In this document: positions 1-13,200 of the stretch, in pieces
Layout: each line of letters starts with the position of its first letter
How positions within the stretch are numbered: the stretch's first letter is position 1
Assembly: GCF_020184175.1 (NCBI RefSeq)
Contig: NC_065530.1
Location: 63,465,260 to 63,529,259 of the forward strand
DNA length: 64,000 nt
Reading direction: 5' to 3'
From: Aphis gossypii
Taxonomy: Eukaryota > Arthropoda > Insecta > Hemiptera > Aphididae
Notes under the pieces: generated by a model
Told to the model about the DNA's origin: nothing
Databases searched by the model: none
What the model saw: only the letters and a program-made list of their open reading frames with translations
Made by a program: the position numbers and the translations under genes

Positions 1-248
1 AAATTGGTCAGAGGTGTTGTATTCGTCTACCAAACAAACCTGTTCAACATGGCACAGTTATGTACAAAGGACGTTTAGATGACAAAAATGGCTATTGGGT
101 TGGAGTCAAATATGATGAACCATACGGCAAGCACAATGGAACTTTAAATGGAAAAAAATATTTTGAAACACTTCCCAAGTATGGATCCTTTGTTTCTCCT
201 TCAGCGGTTGAAATTGGTGATTTTCCAGTACTTGACGATGAACTTTAA
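1..248 (+). CDS. TBCB: Tubulin-folding cofactor B, C-terminal CAP-Gly part (partial)
   Basis: An open frame runs in from the left edge (first full codon at 3) to TAA at 246-248 and gives about 81 residues. They form most of a CAP-Gly domain: GYWVGVKYDEP, then GKHNGTLNGKKYF, then KYGSFVSPSAVEIGDFP, ending in the acidic tail DDEL. That order and the acidic C-terminus closing shortly after GDFP are the hallmark of tubulin-specific chaperone B. This protein acts with cofactor E in alpha-tubulin folding and dimer dissociation in the cytosol. The N-terminal ubiquitin-like domain and the start codon lie upstream of the window. The ATG at 60 is an internal methionine of the domain, not a start. An AATAAA-type signal occurs near 486. 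Other CAP-Gly proteins (dynactin p150, CLIP) are unlikely because the chain ends right after the domain. Confidence 0.94.
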   Translation, partial: IGQRCCIRLPNKPVQHGTVMYKGRLDDKNGYWVGVKYDEPYGKHNGTLNGKKYFETLPKYGSFVSPSAVEIGDFPVLDDEL

Positions 249-2243
249 ACATTCCTTTTACTATATATTACTATTGTTGTCTTTACTATTAGCTAACATC
301 AATGAATTACTATTAATTGTGCAATGTATTAATACATATTTTTTTACACTTTTTTTATTATTATATTAATACCTACTATTTAACAACACTAGAGGTGATT
401 TAGATTCATATTTTTTTTTAATCTTAATCACTTATTATAACTTTTTTAAGAAATGTCCATGAATATTTCTAGCATTGCTTGTGATAAATAAATAATATTT
501 AAATTAATACTGTGATATTCATACTTATTTATAATATAAAAACATAAGTTGATAAAAATTCCATTGGTTAATTAATAATTTTAAAAATAGGTATATGTTT
601 AAACTAATTCCTAAGTGCTCAGAAAATAATTTTAGATTTTATTGCTTTGTTATATAATGTATTGATAGCAAAAAAACTATTATGTCTTGCATATAATTTA
701 CATTATTTTATAAGTCACCTTACTTAATTATTATTATTGAACGGGTAAACACCTTTTAGAATAATAAAAAATAGTACAGTAAGTAGTAATAATTACATGA
801 TAATTGAAAATTTATAACAATAACAAAATATATGATACTAAGATACTTACAAAATATTTTGAGTTTTAACACGTTCACAGCCACAGCATATTTTGGAAAG
901 TCGGTTAAAAGAACCACAAAAAAAAAAATGATTTTTTTAGTTACTAAATGACATTTATGGTAATTTGATACACACTTGTGTATTTTGAAGTTCTTTTAAG
1001 TTATGTCAACTGTAGTTGACACGAAGATTGTTTGCATCAATCGTCAAATGAATTATAGCAAATACAATGAAATCTCCCCGGAATCCTGATGGAAACTTCT
1101 AAATATCGGACATTTATTTGGGGACAAAATAAAAGCTTTTTATAAACTTATCCCGCTGAATAAATAGCGAACACTTACGAATAGCTAATAAAATATCAGC
1201 AACCGAACAATGAGCATAGTTGCCTTGAGGGGGGGGGGATGCAAAAATTAAATGGTATTATTATACTTGTTTTATTATCTAGTAAGTATTTTGTCAAAGG
1301 TATATTATTATAATAATTGTCTGTATATAATGTATGGTCTTTTCCAAGATAGGGTGACATTAATTTATCGACAATCCCAAAAGTAAATGTGTGTTGTTTT
1401 CAATTATTGTTCCTTTGCTTTTATAAATTACCAGATCTAATACAAACCCGTCGTTAGTATATGATTCAAAACATTTTATGCCATATTTGTGGTCCTTACT
1501 AGGTATTTATTGGTGGATATTCAGTCTCCCCTCAACATCAATTCGTTTAGCGAAAGGTGTTGACTTAGGTAATATTTTTATTTGTATATTTGTTGTTATA
1601 TACTTATATGTTTTGCGATCTTATTTATTTTATGTTAACGGTCAAACCTATCAACCGAATTTGGGTTGTAAAAACATAAGCAACGCAAAATATTTTCATA
1701 TCGGTGATGACTCATTGTATTCCCGAAAATTGGATGATAACCTATTTCATTCTTAGACCAGTAGGAATGAAATGTTGGAAATTTTAAAAAGCCTATGACA
1801 ATTGTTAACCCTAGAAATTTTTTTAATTCATCTACATCAATATTTTTCCATCTTCGTAGGTTTGAATTTTGTTTTAGACCATTAGATCGTTACTTATAAT
1901 ATTATTTACTCTCATATTTATACATATAACTATAAAATTATATTAAAGGCAAGTCATTTAGTAAATTACAGTATTCCACTGAAGACCTAGATTGCCACTT
2001 GCCAGTAAACTCAAAAATATGAGGATTATTTGTTATCATAGTAATGCATTAACCATGAATATTAGAGATATCTCTAATCTTCATGGCATTAACCAAAGAC
2101 CGTGGTTCTGATAAATCGTCCTTATCAAATGTGTTGTTAACTCAGAATGGATAAGGAAATAGGAATTTCAATGACCGGGTGTCGAGAATTACTAAGTTGG
2201 GTTATTTAATAGTTTGTATTTTGTTTGAAAACTTGAAATAAAC
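249..2243. other. TBCB 3' flank and spacer to ICT1
   Basis: AT-rich DNA with no coding signal I can support. It holds the probable TBCB 3' UTR (AATAAA near 486), a nine-G homopolymer near 1230, and a near-perfect 34-bp palindrome listed separately. An open frame at 1478-1756 has no homology or splice context. Confidence 0.6.
2053..2086. repeat. Near-perfect 34-bp palindrome bounded by a 9-bp direct repeat
   Basis: Two 17-base arms are inverted copies with a single mismatched pair, centred on AGATATCT. GCATTAACC occurs at 2046-2054 and again at 2086-2094, directly repeated across the palindrome. This resembles a target-site duplication around a tiny insertion or the footprint of an excised element. 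Confidence 0.75.
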
Positions 2244-3171
2244 ATGAATTTTACAATTTCCAAGTGTTTTTGTAATGCCGTACGTACCTTGTCTCGCTCC
2301 AATTACACGAGCGCAATAAGCTTGAAAAATCTACACCCAAAGAGTTCGTTGAAAATTACCACACCATCACATGAACAGGTACATATTATCTATTAGCATT
2401 AATTTAACATAAAATTCAATACTTCGATACTAATAACAAATAGCTGACAAGTACATCAACAGTAACATCTGAACGCTGAAACTTACTTATTTGATTTATA
2501 TTAAATTTGTTATACCTAGACTGTTTTATTACTGAATGATTTTATTTTCTTTACCAGTTATCGGCTGACGATAAAATTTTTACGGGATTTATACCAATAG
2601 AAGAACTGGAAATCACATATAGCACTTCTAGTGGTCCAGGTGGTCAGAATGTAAACAAGGTCAATACCAAAGTTGATTTGAGGTTTAAGGTGGAATCCGC
2701 TAAATGGCTTAATGAAGAAGTCCGCCAAAAATTAATCAATATTGTAAGTTAATATTACTAGTGAAAACAAACTAGTGTGGTGTTAATAAGGGAAAAAATA
2801 TATACCATGATTATGATACACAGTTATTTTTCTTTAGCACCAAAATAAACTGACTAAAGAGGGATATTTGGTAATTCGGTCGGAGAAGACACGCTCACAA
2901 CAACTGAATCTTGCAGATGCCATGGAACGATTGCGTTCTCTTGTATGGAAAGCTGCTGAACCTGAGCCAAAGCAATCTGAGGAAACCATTGAGAAAATAA
3001 GACGCAGGTGACAATATTATATTGATTAAAAATATATAACATTTAATAAACTGAATTTGAATTAATAATTATTTTAACATTAGGATTGAGAAAGCAAATC
3101 GCACAAGATTGATAGAAAAGAAAATGAAATCCTTGACCAAGAGCAATCGTCAAGCACCTACAGTGTTCTAA
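2244..3171 (+). CDS. MRPL58: Mitochondrial peptidyl-tRNA hydrolase ICT1 / large ribosomal subunit protein mL62
   Basis: Four coding exons, 2244-2378, 2558-2743, 2838-3007 and 3084-3171, join in phase through GT-AG introns of 94 to 179 bases. They give 192 residues, close to the roughly 200 of animal ICT1. The first 30 or so residues (MNFTISKCFCNAVRTLSRS...) are basic and lack acids, as in a mitochondrial targeting peptide. Exon 2 carries the release-factor catalytic motif SGPGGQNVNK, with GGQ at residues 73-75. Exon 3 carries the RSEKTRSQQLN core. The C-terminal exon is a lysine/arginine-rich tail (IEKKMKSLTKSNRQ) of the type that enters the mRNA channel of the ribosome. The known role is codon-independent hydrolysis of peptidyl-tRNA on stalled mitoribosomes, as an integral subunit. 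C12orf65/mtRF-R is the nearest alternative, but it lacks this exact core. An AATAAA immediately follows the stop. Confidence 0.95.
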
Positions 3172-3648
3172 ATAAATTTAGTATGATACGTTGCATAGTA
3201 TGTATTTTACATTGATTTGACTGGGCAACAAGATAATTATTCACATTGTTTTCAAATTTTTATCTTATATTAATATTTAATACAAAATGTTATTTGTACA
3301 TAATATTTAAATAGTTATTTATTTTGTTTCAATGGTCGTTTCTAGTATCTAATATAATCAATTTTAATAAATTCAATCATAAAAAAGTCACTGTTATAAA
3401 TCAGGTTTGAATGTACATTATCAGAGGGCAAGGTACTGTAATGAATATATATGTTCAGTTAATATCTTTTGAACAACAAAAATTGTTTATTGATATCATA
3501 CTTTTATTATGCATACCTATTGGCTATTAAATACTTTTTAAAACTATCATTGCGGTGCTTGTGTTGATACTTGATATAGCTGCTTAAACCATTACTCACA
3601 CACCTTATGCAAATGTATGATTATAATTAGTATTATCATTGATTATAT

Positions 3649-3846
3649 ACTACGGCCATCATAAGAACGTACTGGGTGGCGACCAGAATTCATCCAATCT
3701 CACACATTCCCACCACTAAACCTTCCTGAACGCTGATCGCCACTGTTACCGTCTCTGCCACTTGATGGTAGATTGGGAGAAATTTGGGTACGAAACTGCA
3801 GAACTCAGTCATTTTGGTGTGCAAACGAGTAACGTTCTTCGAGTGG
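3649..3846 (-). pseudogene. Decayed Gly/Ser/Arg-rich coding fragment, parent unknown
   Basis: On the minus strand one frame stays protein-like for 66 codons with two in-frame stops. It reads PLEERYSFAHQND, stop, then SSGRDGNSGDQRSGRFSGG, a second stop, and MNSGRHPVRSYDGR. Base composition is clearly less AT-rich than either flank. There is no start, no splice-site pattern and no neighbouring exon, so a processed or fragmentary pseudogene of an RG/SG-rich (possibly RNA-binding) protein fits best. The parent gene is not recognised. Confidence 0.5.
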
Positions 3847-4167
3847 CAATAGTATAAAAAAGAATCTACTCTACAGTTAATGGTGTTGTTTTATAAAATT
3901 TGATGTAACTGTGTCTGTAAAATATAGCCATATAGATTATTGAACAAAATTTAACCGAGACAAAACATAGATAATAACAGGGACCAAAAATACTGTAAAT
4001 ACTATAAATCATAAGCATGATGATAATTATTATTACCTCTGAATCAGCAGACAACATTTAAAAAAGTATCATAGAATAAAATTTTTATACGAGCGAAAGC
4101 ACAGCTCAAATTCTTTTAATTTAACACTGTCAGCTGTATAGTTCCAAAATATTATATAAAATATTAT

Positions 4168-4632
4168 TAGGGTTCAGAAGTTGTAGAAACTGAAAAAAGC
4201 AAAATATGCACAAAAAAATTGTAAAATATGCATGAAAAAATGTTAAATATGCAAACAAAATTAACCAACTTGATCAAGTCTATGACAGAAAAGACGAGTG
4301 ATGCAAATATGCAATAGTTGGAATATTCCGGCATTGCACTGATAGTCAATCCGTTTGACCCGGGCTTTTAGTTCCCGACTACAGTGTGTTTGTCGCAAGT
4401 AATTTTATTAGAAGAAAACATCAATTTTTTAAGAAAATATTTAACAAGTATAGAAATCTCACGAAAATTGAGAAATATGCATTTTTTTTCTAAAATTGAC
4501 AAATATGCAAAAAAATGCATTTTTTATTTTTGTATTTAAACTCATCAATGTATAGAACGAATTTTTAGCTTGGTCTGCTATAGATTGAGAGCATACAGAA
4601 AAATATGCAACTCCTACAACTTCTGAGCCCTA
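4168..4632. mobile_element. Non-autonomous TIR element (MITE), family shared with 60326-60625
   Basis: The ends are inverted copies with one mismatch: TAGGGTTCAGAAGTTGTAG at 4168-4186, and its complement with GAGCCC in place of GAACCC at 4614-4632. Flanking 8-mers match at only 5 of 8 positions (both end in ATTAT), so the target duplication is eroded. The interior carries many AAATATGCA / ATGCATTTT motifs and no coding frame. It shares an 18-base identical stretch (4216-4233) with the element at 60326-60625. Confidence 0.8.
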
Positions 4633-6737
4633 CTAATTATATATTAATGAAATAATAAGCATTTTAAGTGCTCACTACTTCTCTTTCTTTAATAATAGTT
4701 ATTCAAAATCTGATTTTTAGAATATTTCAATATACTATATTTTCAACTGTTTGTACTACTTAAGGTTTTTAGGAGTGTCCTAAATATTAAAACTTCGATG
4801 TAAAAATCCATCCTACCATAAATTATTTAATGTATAATATATATGTTTGAAGTACAATAATTAATTATTAATACAATAGATCCAATAATACATCCATTTT
4901 ATACTTTGGTAAATTTTAAAAGAGTTACATCAAAGTTTTAATAAATAATAGATAGTATTATAAAATACAATATTAATATCTAATATCTATAAAGAATAAA
5001 TCGTTGGTAAATAGATGAACTACGATAAAATGTTTTTTGTTTTAAGGAGTGAAGTGTCAAGTAGCTAGTAACTTGTGTATTGAATTTAAAAAACTTTTAA
5101 AAAATGCTTTTAATTATCAAAAATGAACCATTAAAGAAAATTAAACATTAAAAGATTTGAAAATTCGTAAAAGTACTTACTCTATTGATGATAATTGATC
5201 AATCATTTTAATATGTTGTTTATTACATATTTGATATTATTGACATATTATTTCTTCTCAATTTATATACTATTTCATAGTATTTTTGTCATCCATCATA
5301 AATATAATATTATATTATAGATAGACAATAGGTGAGTTATGGATAAAAGGATAGTAATTCAAATGAAATAAAATTTATACAATAATTGTTTGGCTTCAGT
5401 CAACAAATACATCTTTATTTATTTCAGCTAGTGCTAAAAATAATTACATTATACAGAATAAATTATTTTATCAGCTAATACAATGCCACGGTTGATTTTA
5501 CATGTTAAAAGTATAACCATTAGCACTTTACTATTAGTATACAATTTTTCAACCTAAAAAAAAGAGGATGTCACAGGTTGAAAAATTTTTTGCCTAACAT
5601 AACTAATTAAAAATATAGTAAATTTAATTTACATAATTTGGTTGAATACTAGCTCAGTCTCGTCAAAAAATTTTTTTTTATATATATATCGAACCTTGGG
5701 GCTCCATCGCTTAATAAACAACATTCATAACTAAAAGAAATGTTTTATTTTTCTCTTACGCTAACAGAAAATATGTCCATATGCGTATGAGAAACATTAA
5801 CACAGAAATACTTATTTTGCAACTATTACGGCAAGGTAATGCGCAACATAATAATAAATAAATAAAAATGTATATACAATGTAGGTACGTATAACGCATT
5901 CTAAAATCTGCCACTTTGAGTGAGTAGTATGGAAGATACCATATAAAAAAAACAATTTCAAAACAAAATAATTGGGTTTGATATAAACTTAAAGCAAACT
6001 AAAAGGAAAATTTTTGTAAAACTATCTGCTTGTTCAGTTTTCATTTTTATTCTATAAACAATAACAATATTGTATTACATTTTTAAAAGTAATATTGATC
6101 GAATGGTTTTTTTGATCTTTAAAGAAATGAAAACCGGACAAACTTAACAAAAAAAAAAAAAAAAAATGAAAAAATTTGGTAAGAGAATTAATTGGTAAAA
6201 GGAAAAATAAACTTAATTATCATAAAATTAATAGTAAAAACTTATCTAAAAAAAATAAATAAATAAAAATAATAAAGATATAAATAATCGCACCAATAAT
6301 TTTTTTTGGTTGAGATGAAAATAACTAATTACGTACATTAATTTAATTAAAATGATAATAATAATAAAAAAAAATAATGACTGATTATTTAATGATTTTA
6401 ACTTTAAATGCAATAATAGATAATTATTATTGAATACTTTGTGCGACTTAATGAACAATTTTAGAAAACTCAAATTTAAATAAGAGATTAAATGTGTATT
6501 CATGGATATTAATGGATATTATACATTGAAAAAATAATAATATTGTTAGGTTTTATAGAATAATGTTTGACCACAGACAGAATAAGAAAAATAAAAATGA
6601 GAAATTAAATAATAGTTACAATCTAAGTAATATTTGCCTAAAAGCATAAGTCCTTTATGTAAAAGCTACACAAATTGAAATGACCAATATGATGTAGTCT
6701 CAAAAGACTCATTTAAATAAGAAGTAAAACAATAAAT

Positions 6738-6781
6738 ACTATATATACATATACATACATACATATATATATATATATAAA
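6738..6781. repeat. Simple repeat (ATAC/AT)n
   Basis: A tract of alternating TATA and CATA units, ending in a pure AT run of about ten repeats. It is a microsatellite. Confidence 0.85.
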
Positions 6782-7259
6782 TTAAATTATATAGCACCTT
6801 AAAGCATTTCAAATACGTTATTTGCGTATTTTAGGCATGAGCAAAGCATGACTATTAAATAATTAATATACATAACATTTTAATGGTTACTATTTATGTA
6901 ATAAATAATATGCGAAAATAGTTTGAGTTACTACTGGTTAAATCTGAAAAAAAAAATTGTCTATCATTTGAAAAAAAAGTAAAGTGTTGTTATGATGAAT
7001 TTTTTTAGAAATACTTAATACATTAATATTTTGAAAATTAGAATAAACTAAAAGGTTTGTAAGGAAATCATATTTAATGATTAAAAAAAAACCTATGCAA
7101 TTGTGTTTGATTCTTAAATATGGTCAATTGAGTAGGATATAAACCAGCAAATACATTTGATTGCTTTGGGTTTCTACAGTAACTTATTAAAAATAAAATT
7201 ATACATTAACATTGCACCGTTGTACATTTAAGGCGAACTAGGTTTAAATAATTTTTTTT

Positions 7260-10200
7260 TTATAGTAACCCTCCTTTACGAGCAAAAAACATGGAACTGA
7301 TGAGTGTCCCCCGCGGAGGCTGAGGATCATTTGTTGAAGAACCTACAGTACCCAAATCCATACGAAGCCTGGGCCCGCCACTATCATTGCCACTATCCAA
7401 TTGTTTTAGTCGTCGTTGCAATGCACCATTTTCAGGCTTAGGGGGAATACAGTCTCCAATGTCGAATACAGGATGACCTTCTGGAGGAACAGTTGGTATA
7501 TAGTGTTTCATCGTCTCCACAAGTCGTATACCAGCCAATGTCTATAAGATTTTTAAATGTGAAAAAAAAATACAATAGAGAGATATTAATGTTAATTGCT
7601 TACCTTTTTGTCTGGCCTAACAAGTGATTTTGATTTGCGAGCCTTATGATGTTCAGTTCCTCTTTCAGTGCCAGTCAACGTTTTCCTCAATAATTTTGCG
7701 CCACTGTGCATTAAATAACCTAAACAACAAGGATATTGTTTTAATAATAGATAATTAAAAAACTGTCAATGAGCTAATAAAACTCACCAGGTAATCCAAA
7801 TGGATGGGAGTATGGAGAGTCTGATGGGGAAGGTGAACGAGAACGATCAGGGGATCCACCAGGTGATCCATATGGACTGTTACAAGGTGTAGCTGTTGCA
7901 GAAAACATAGGAGTTGCTAGGGCAGAAGGAGTAATTGCCCTAATACCCCTTTCATTTAACATAGCTGCTAATCCACAATTAGTAGAAAATGTTGTAGTCG
8001 AATTTCTCCTAGATAACATGGGTGTAGACTCTCTAGTAGGTACTCGACTATTGACACAGCTATTTACTGCAGTTGACATAGCACTACCTCGAATACTGAA
8101 AAATAAAATAAAATATTAATTTCTCCAAACAAAAACATTAAGTTATATTATGTTACCTGGTTGTTAGACTTGTACCATCATCTGGATGCATGACCCTGGA
8201 ATTGGTAATAGTAGTGATGTGGGTGGACATTTGAAACATTTTTCCAGGGTGTGTTCTAGGTTCATCCTCTTCGATTTCATCAAGTCTAAACGTTTGAGGA
8301 AGCCCTGCTATGGGAGCGGTCGAATCACATTTTTTGATAACGCCTTGAGGTTGTTCTTCCAAAATAGAGCTCAGAGATGGAACTGATTGAGCATTCCACT
8401 GTTGTAGTGTAAATGAACCTTGCATGGGTTTAACCAACTATACACCAGATATAAAGTCACATAAAAATTATAGGTGATGAAGAATAAATTAAGATTATAT
8501 ATAAATCACCTGTAGTTTATTTGGTGTTTTCCAAGTTGTCAAACTTATGCTACCAGTAGACATAATCGAATCAGGGGTTCTTGTATCGGCCGAGTCATAA
8601 GGATCAGCAAACATGAAACCAGATCCTAACGCTGCACGTCGAGCTTTGATCGATGCTGGGGTCAGACGTTTTAAGGCATTAGCTAAATCTTCAGATCCAG
8701 GAGCACCAGGTATACCAGGTTGTTCACTTTAACCATTCATATAAAAAATTAATGCCATGCCAATAATTAAAAAAATTAAAATTAAAATTTTACATAATAA
8801 ACGAATCGGTGTCGGAGAAATCATCACAATCACTTTGGGTAGGAGATTCCTCAGTAAGATCATTGTAAGCTGTTTGCCTAGACAAATTTCTAGTGCTTGT
8901 TTCCATAGATGACGTTAGCTTCATCATTCCGATAGACTTTTTATAACTACTTGCTCCAGACCTGAATAAAATGATAAAATTGATATGTACATTATATATT
9001 TGTGTGTTTTGTGTATCTACAGCTGAAACAGTTCACTTACATTCGTCCTGTACATATTCCTGAATCAAGACTAAGTTCAGAAAATAATGAGCTCTCCAAA
9101 GAACTATGACCATGACTATGCAGCCCATTTGAGTTCAAGTATGGTGGAAGAGATGTGAATAGAGGTCCGGCTCGAGCTAGTGGTATATGTTTGTCCCTAT
9201 ACCCTTTGAGTTCGGTTTGACATTCATGAAGCATTGTAAGCACTTCTTCATATTGTTTTTTCACCTCGACAATCTCAGATGCTAACTCATTTTGTGTATC
9301 TCTTGCCAACATTAACATGGCCATAAGTTCTTCATTCTCATCATTTTTCTGAAAAATTATATAACTTTAAAACCACGAAAAATGTATACTGACAAAGCCA
9401 TAACTAAAAATAAATAAAATTCCTTTCTGGCTAACATACAGTACTATGTAGTATAATACAAAACATAGAAATTTTATTTAAGTATTTTAAATTTTAATGA
9501 AAATATAAAATGTTTCTTAATACAATAGTCAAAATTTACTGCTAAACTTTCAAATATTTTAATAAAAGTGCAACTAACTAGAAATCTTTAACATTAAATG
9601 AGCTATTAATTATTATTTAGTTATTTGATAAGTATAAGCCTCATAAATTAGGTATTATAATTACTAATTAGTTTTTTGAATAATATGAAATTTATTTTTA
9701 AATACTTAACAAACTTAAATGAACTTTTCAGTTATTTAAAAATATCACTACAGACTTCAGCTTAAAAATTAGTGTTTATGACATCAGTAGACAACAAATA
9801 TCGAATATGAATAAAATTACATACGATTTTTAACGATGCTTCGACGCTAGACAATTTTGAGCGTAGAAACTCGCAGTTGTTGTGTAGTGTTACGTTCTCG
9901 TCCCTGTGCTTGTCCGCTTGTTCCATGATGACGGATAGATCAGACTTCGTGACACTGAGTTGAGATGCAAAGTCAGACATTAGTTGTGCTTCTTTGGCTT
10001 CTACCTCGTCGGTTTCCATTGCAAGTCTATTGGCCTCACCACGTAAAGTGCGGTTTTCGTCTTCGAGATTTTTGAGGCGCGTTTGCAAATAACCGACACT
10101 GACTCCGTAATACTTTTCATTTTCAACCTCATCATCATCTAACAAACAAATAACGATAGAAACAACATCATTAACAATATTATAAAACGTAAATCCTTTG

Positions 10201-13200
10201 GCGTAGACTAAAGATTTTTTTTTAATTAACGATCACCGTATAACGGTTGTCTTTCAATTTAAAACTATACTCACTCGCTTCGTAGCCGGTTTCGTCGGCA
10301 TCGTTGCTAAGTATTTTGATGAGGTCGTTTTTTTTCTGTAGCTCGTACGAAGCCTGTGTGTAACGCTCGTTGACAGTCTTCAACTCTGTCTCAAGCAATC
10401 CCACTCTGGCTTCAAGAGTTTGATTGCCGGTCAAAAGTTCTTTGCCAATACGCGCTGTTAGCTCCAAATCTTTTTCTTTCTGATAAATGAAGAAAAAAAT
10501 GAAATTGCAAAACGTTAACAACATGATCCAGAAATTGCAAAAAAATCAAAACAATAAAACAATTTATTTTCATAATTATTATTATTGTTATAGAAAACAA
10601 TAATAACAATTGTATAATAATGTATGATATGAGTTTACTCACTTCTGCTAATAGTTGCGTTACTGCTTCGATATCATTATAGGTTTTTGTCATTTGGCTT
10701 ACGCGGTTGCTGCATAGAACTGAAACACATATCACAATAACATATTATATATACTATAAACACGAGTTTAACGAAAAACGACAATTAATCAAAATGTTTT
10801 TGTAAACTGAAAAGACACTTCGATGTTTTTGATAGTTTGATAAGCGCCCGGAATTGCTATATTTATTCGTATGTGACGCAATTGATATTTTAAAAGGGGG
10901 TGGTGCTCAAACGAGGAATAGGGTGGTGGTTAAAGGGGAGTAGATATGTTTATTGATCCGCACGCGCTGTCCCTTCAGCAGGCGTCTGTACACTCGGAGT
11001 CTGTTTGTTTATTTTTTGAAACTGCATTTTCCATCTGTACGAGGTAATGTTTATAACGAGACAAACTCGTTACGATGGTCAATTATTGTTTTTGAAAATT
11101 AAGTATTTTTTTATTACAGGAAGCTTTGTACATTTTATTTAAACAATAATCCATATTTTTTTTTAAATTACGATTCTTGAACAAAATATTTTTCTCAAAA
11201 TGTTGATGCAAATAATACATTCTTTTTAAGAATAAAAGTTAAGATGAGCAAAGTAGTGGGAACTAATAATTAAATTGTATTTAACATGTCTGCAATATAA
11301 ACTATTAAATATAGATTCCATTTCTAACCCGTGAACTTTAAAAGCTGATGGATAAATAGCTAAAATGTAACTTACACGATAAAGTAATACCAACATTTTT
11401 AAAAGAATAGCTACTTAAAATTAAAATGAGTATTTTGAAATTGGGGTGACAGGTTAAGAAGTCACATCAATACATCATGCAATCTATAAAATCGCTGCAG
11501 CAGATTAATTGGTACATTATAACTTTCGATATTTACCAGAATGCGGAAACATTTAAAATAATTCCCTGCATTCTGTCCATCTCAATTGTTGAAAAAATCA
11601 CACTTTAAACATGTATTTAATAACCATCATATGACTTTTTATGAACACCCATTCAAATAAAACAATTGAAATTTTACTAAATTGGGGTCATTATTAACGT
11701 AATTCATATATAAGATATACCTTAATTATTATAACAGTAGAAAATATACAAAACATGAAATGTCATAACTACGAAATTAAATAATACTGTGTCAAAACAA
11801 TAGAATAATTACGAGGGTTTGGCATTCAAATTTTACTCATACGATAATGAAAATATAAAATAATGGTTCATAATTTTCAAGTTTATAATAAATGTGCGTA
11901 TAAACGCGTGTCACATTTTTTACAAGGTTAGCTATTAAGTACAATAAGTATAATATAATCAAATAATAAGTATAAAAATAAATAACTACGATTAAATACT
12001 AATAAATAAATTATTATCAGAAACCCTATGAAGTGAACTATTACACAATCGTATCATAAAATAAATACAGTACACTGTATAGACGTAAGAAATAAATAAC
12101 AATTTTAATCCACTATAATGTTTATAATACAATTGTTTAGTGTGTATGAAAAAGAAATTCGATTTGGGTTAAATGTAATTTTCTACCAGTGATAATATAT
12201 TAGTATATGATCTGAAAATTAATATCAAATATATTTTCATACTTCAGTTTTTGATGAAATAATAATAGAAATTATTTTTGGTCTTAGAAATTAAAGAGTA
12301 ATTAACTAGCGATAATGTATTCAATTATAATTTAAAATATCTATAAGTAAATACCTATAATACCTATAAATTGAATAAATGACGTTAATAATTACACAGA
12401 TATTGATGGTATAGTGATGATTAAAATATGAATTTAATAATATTATTATTGTCATTATAATAAATATTGAATTAGACAATTCGTTGAGCACAAATTTAAA
12501 CAGACCGAGAATCCAAGGCTATAAATATATAGGTAAACGATATACACGAATGAACATTATGTATGTGCGTATTTCCTCATTTAAAACAATAGTTTGAAAA
12601 TAATTATACAGTGGTACATTGATATAATATAGACCATGATATAGATATAATATAGTATAATATAATACATTTTATTATACATTGTACATAGCATATACAG
12701 AAAGCATGAAAAGTTCTTTTAGTTCTTAATGAATACTCTGGGCAAAAGAAATTGTATAGATCTATGTAAGGTGTTGTGCTATAATAAATAGTAAAGTATA
12801 GTATTAAAGTATAATAATAAACAATCGAAACACACAACTTATTGTAGTTGTACACATGTACCGCATGCACTATCATTATAAGAAACAACAATAAACAAAG
12901 CTGTGCATAAGTCTTGAAATTACACAAAGGAATGGTACATATTAATCCATAGTTAAACTAATCACCGATATACGTAGGTAATTGAAGACAATCCATACAT
13001 ACAACCATCACTATTATAAGATTTTTATAATGATATACCGGAAAACAGATTACGTAAATAATAAAAATTAGTTATAATGTCTACATAAAAAAAAACTTTA
13101 ATTAGCATACACCATGTACTTGAGTAATATGTACAGATATAGGCCATAAGGCTAAATGTATTATGGATAGTAGCAGTTAGGACACGCGCAACTGGTGAAT

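Larger units (their letters stand above)
3172..7259. other. Convergent gap between ICT1 and milton
   Basis: ICT1 (+) and milton (-) point toward each other here. The gap holds 3' flanks of both genes, a decayed pseudogene (3649-3846), a TIR element (4168-4632) and simple AT/CATA repeats near 6738-6781. A reverse-strand AATAAA at 6046-6051 is one possible milton polyadenylation signal. Otherwise the DNA is AT-rich with no supported gene. Confidence 0.55.

Noticed and set aside
1478..1756. 92-codon open frame after ICT1's neighbour TBCB
   Set aside because: AT-rich hydrophobic composition, no homology, no splice or promoter context; a chance frame.
8186..8386. Plus-strand open frame across milton exon 10
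   Set aside because: Complement of a confirmed coding exon with strong family match on the minus strand.
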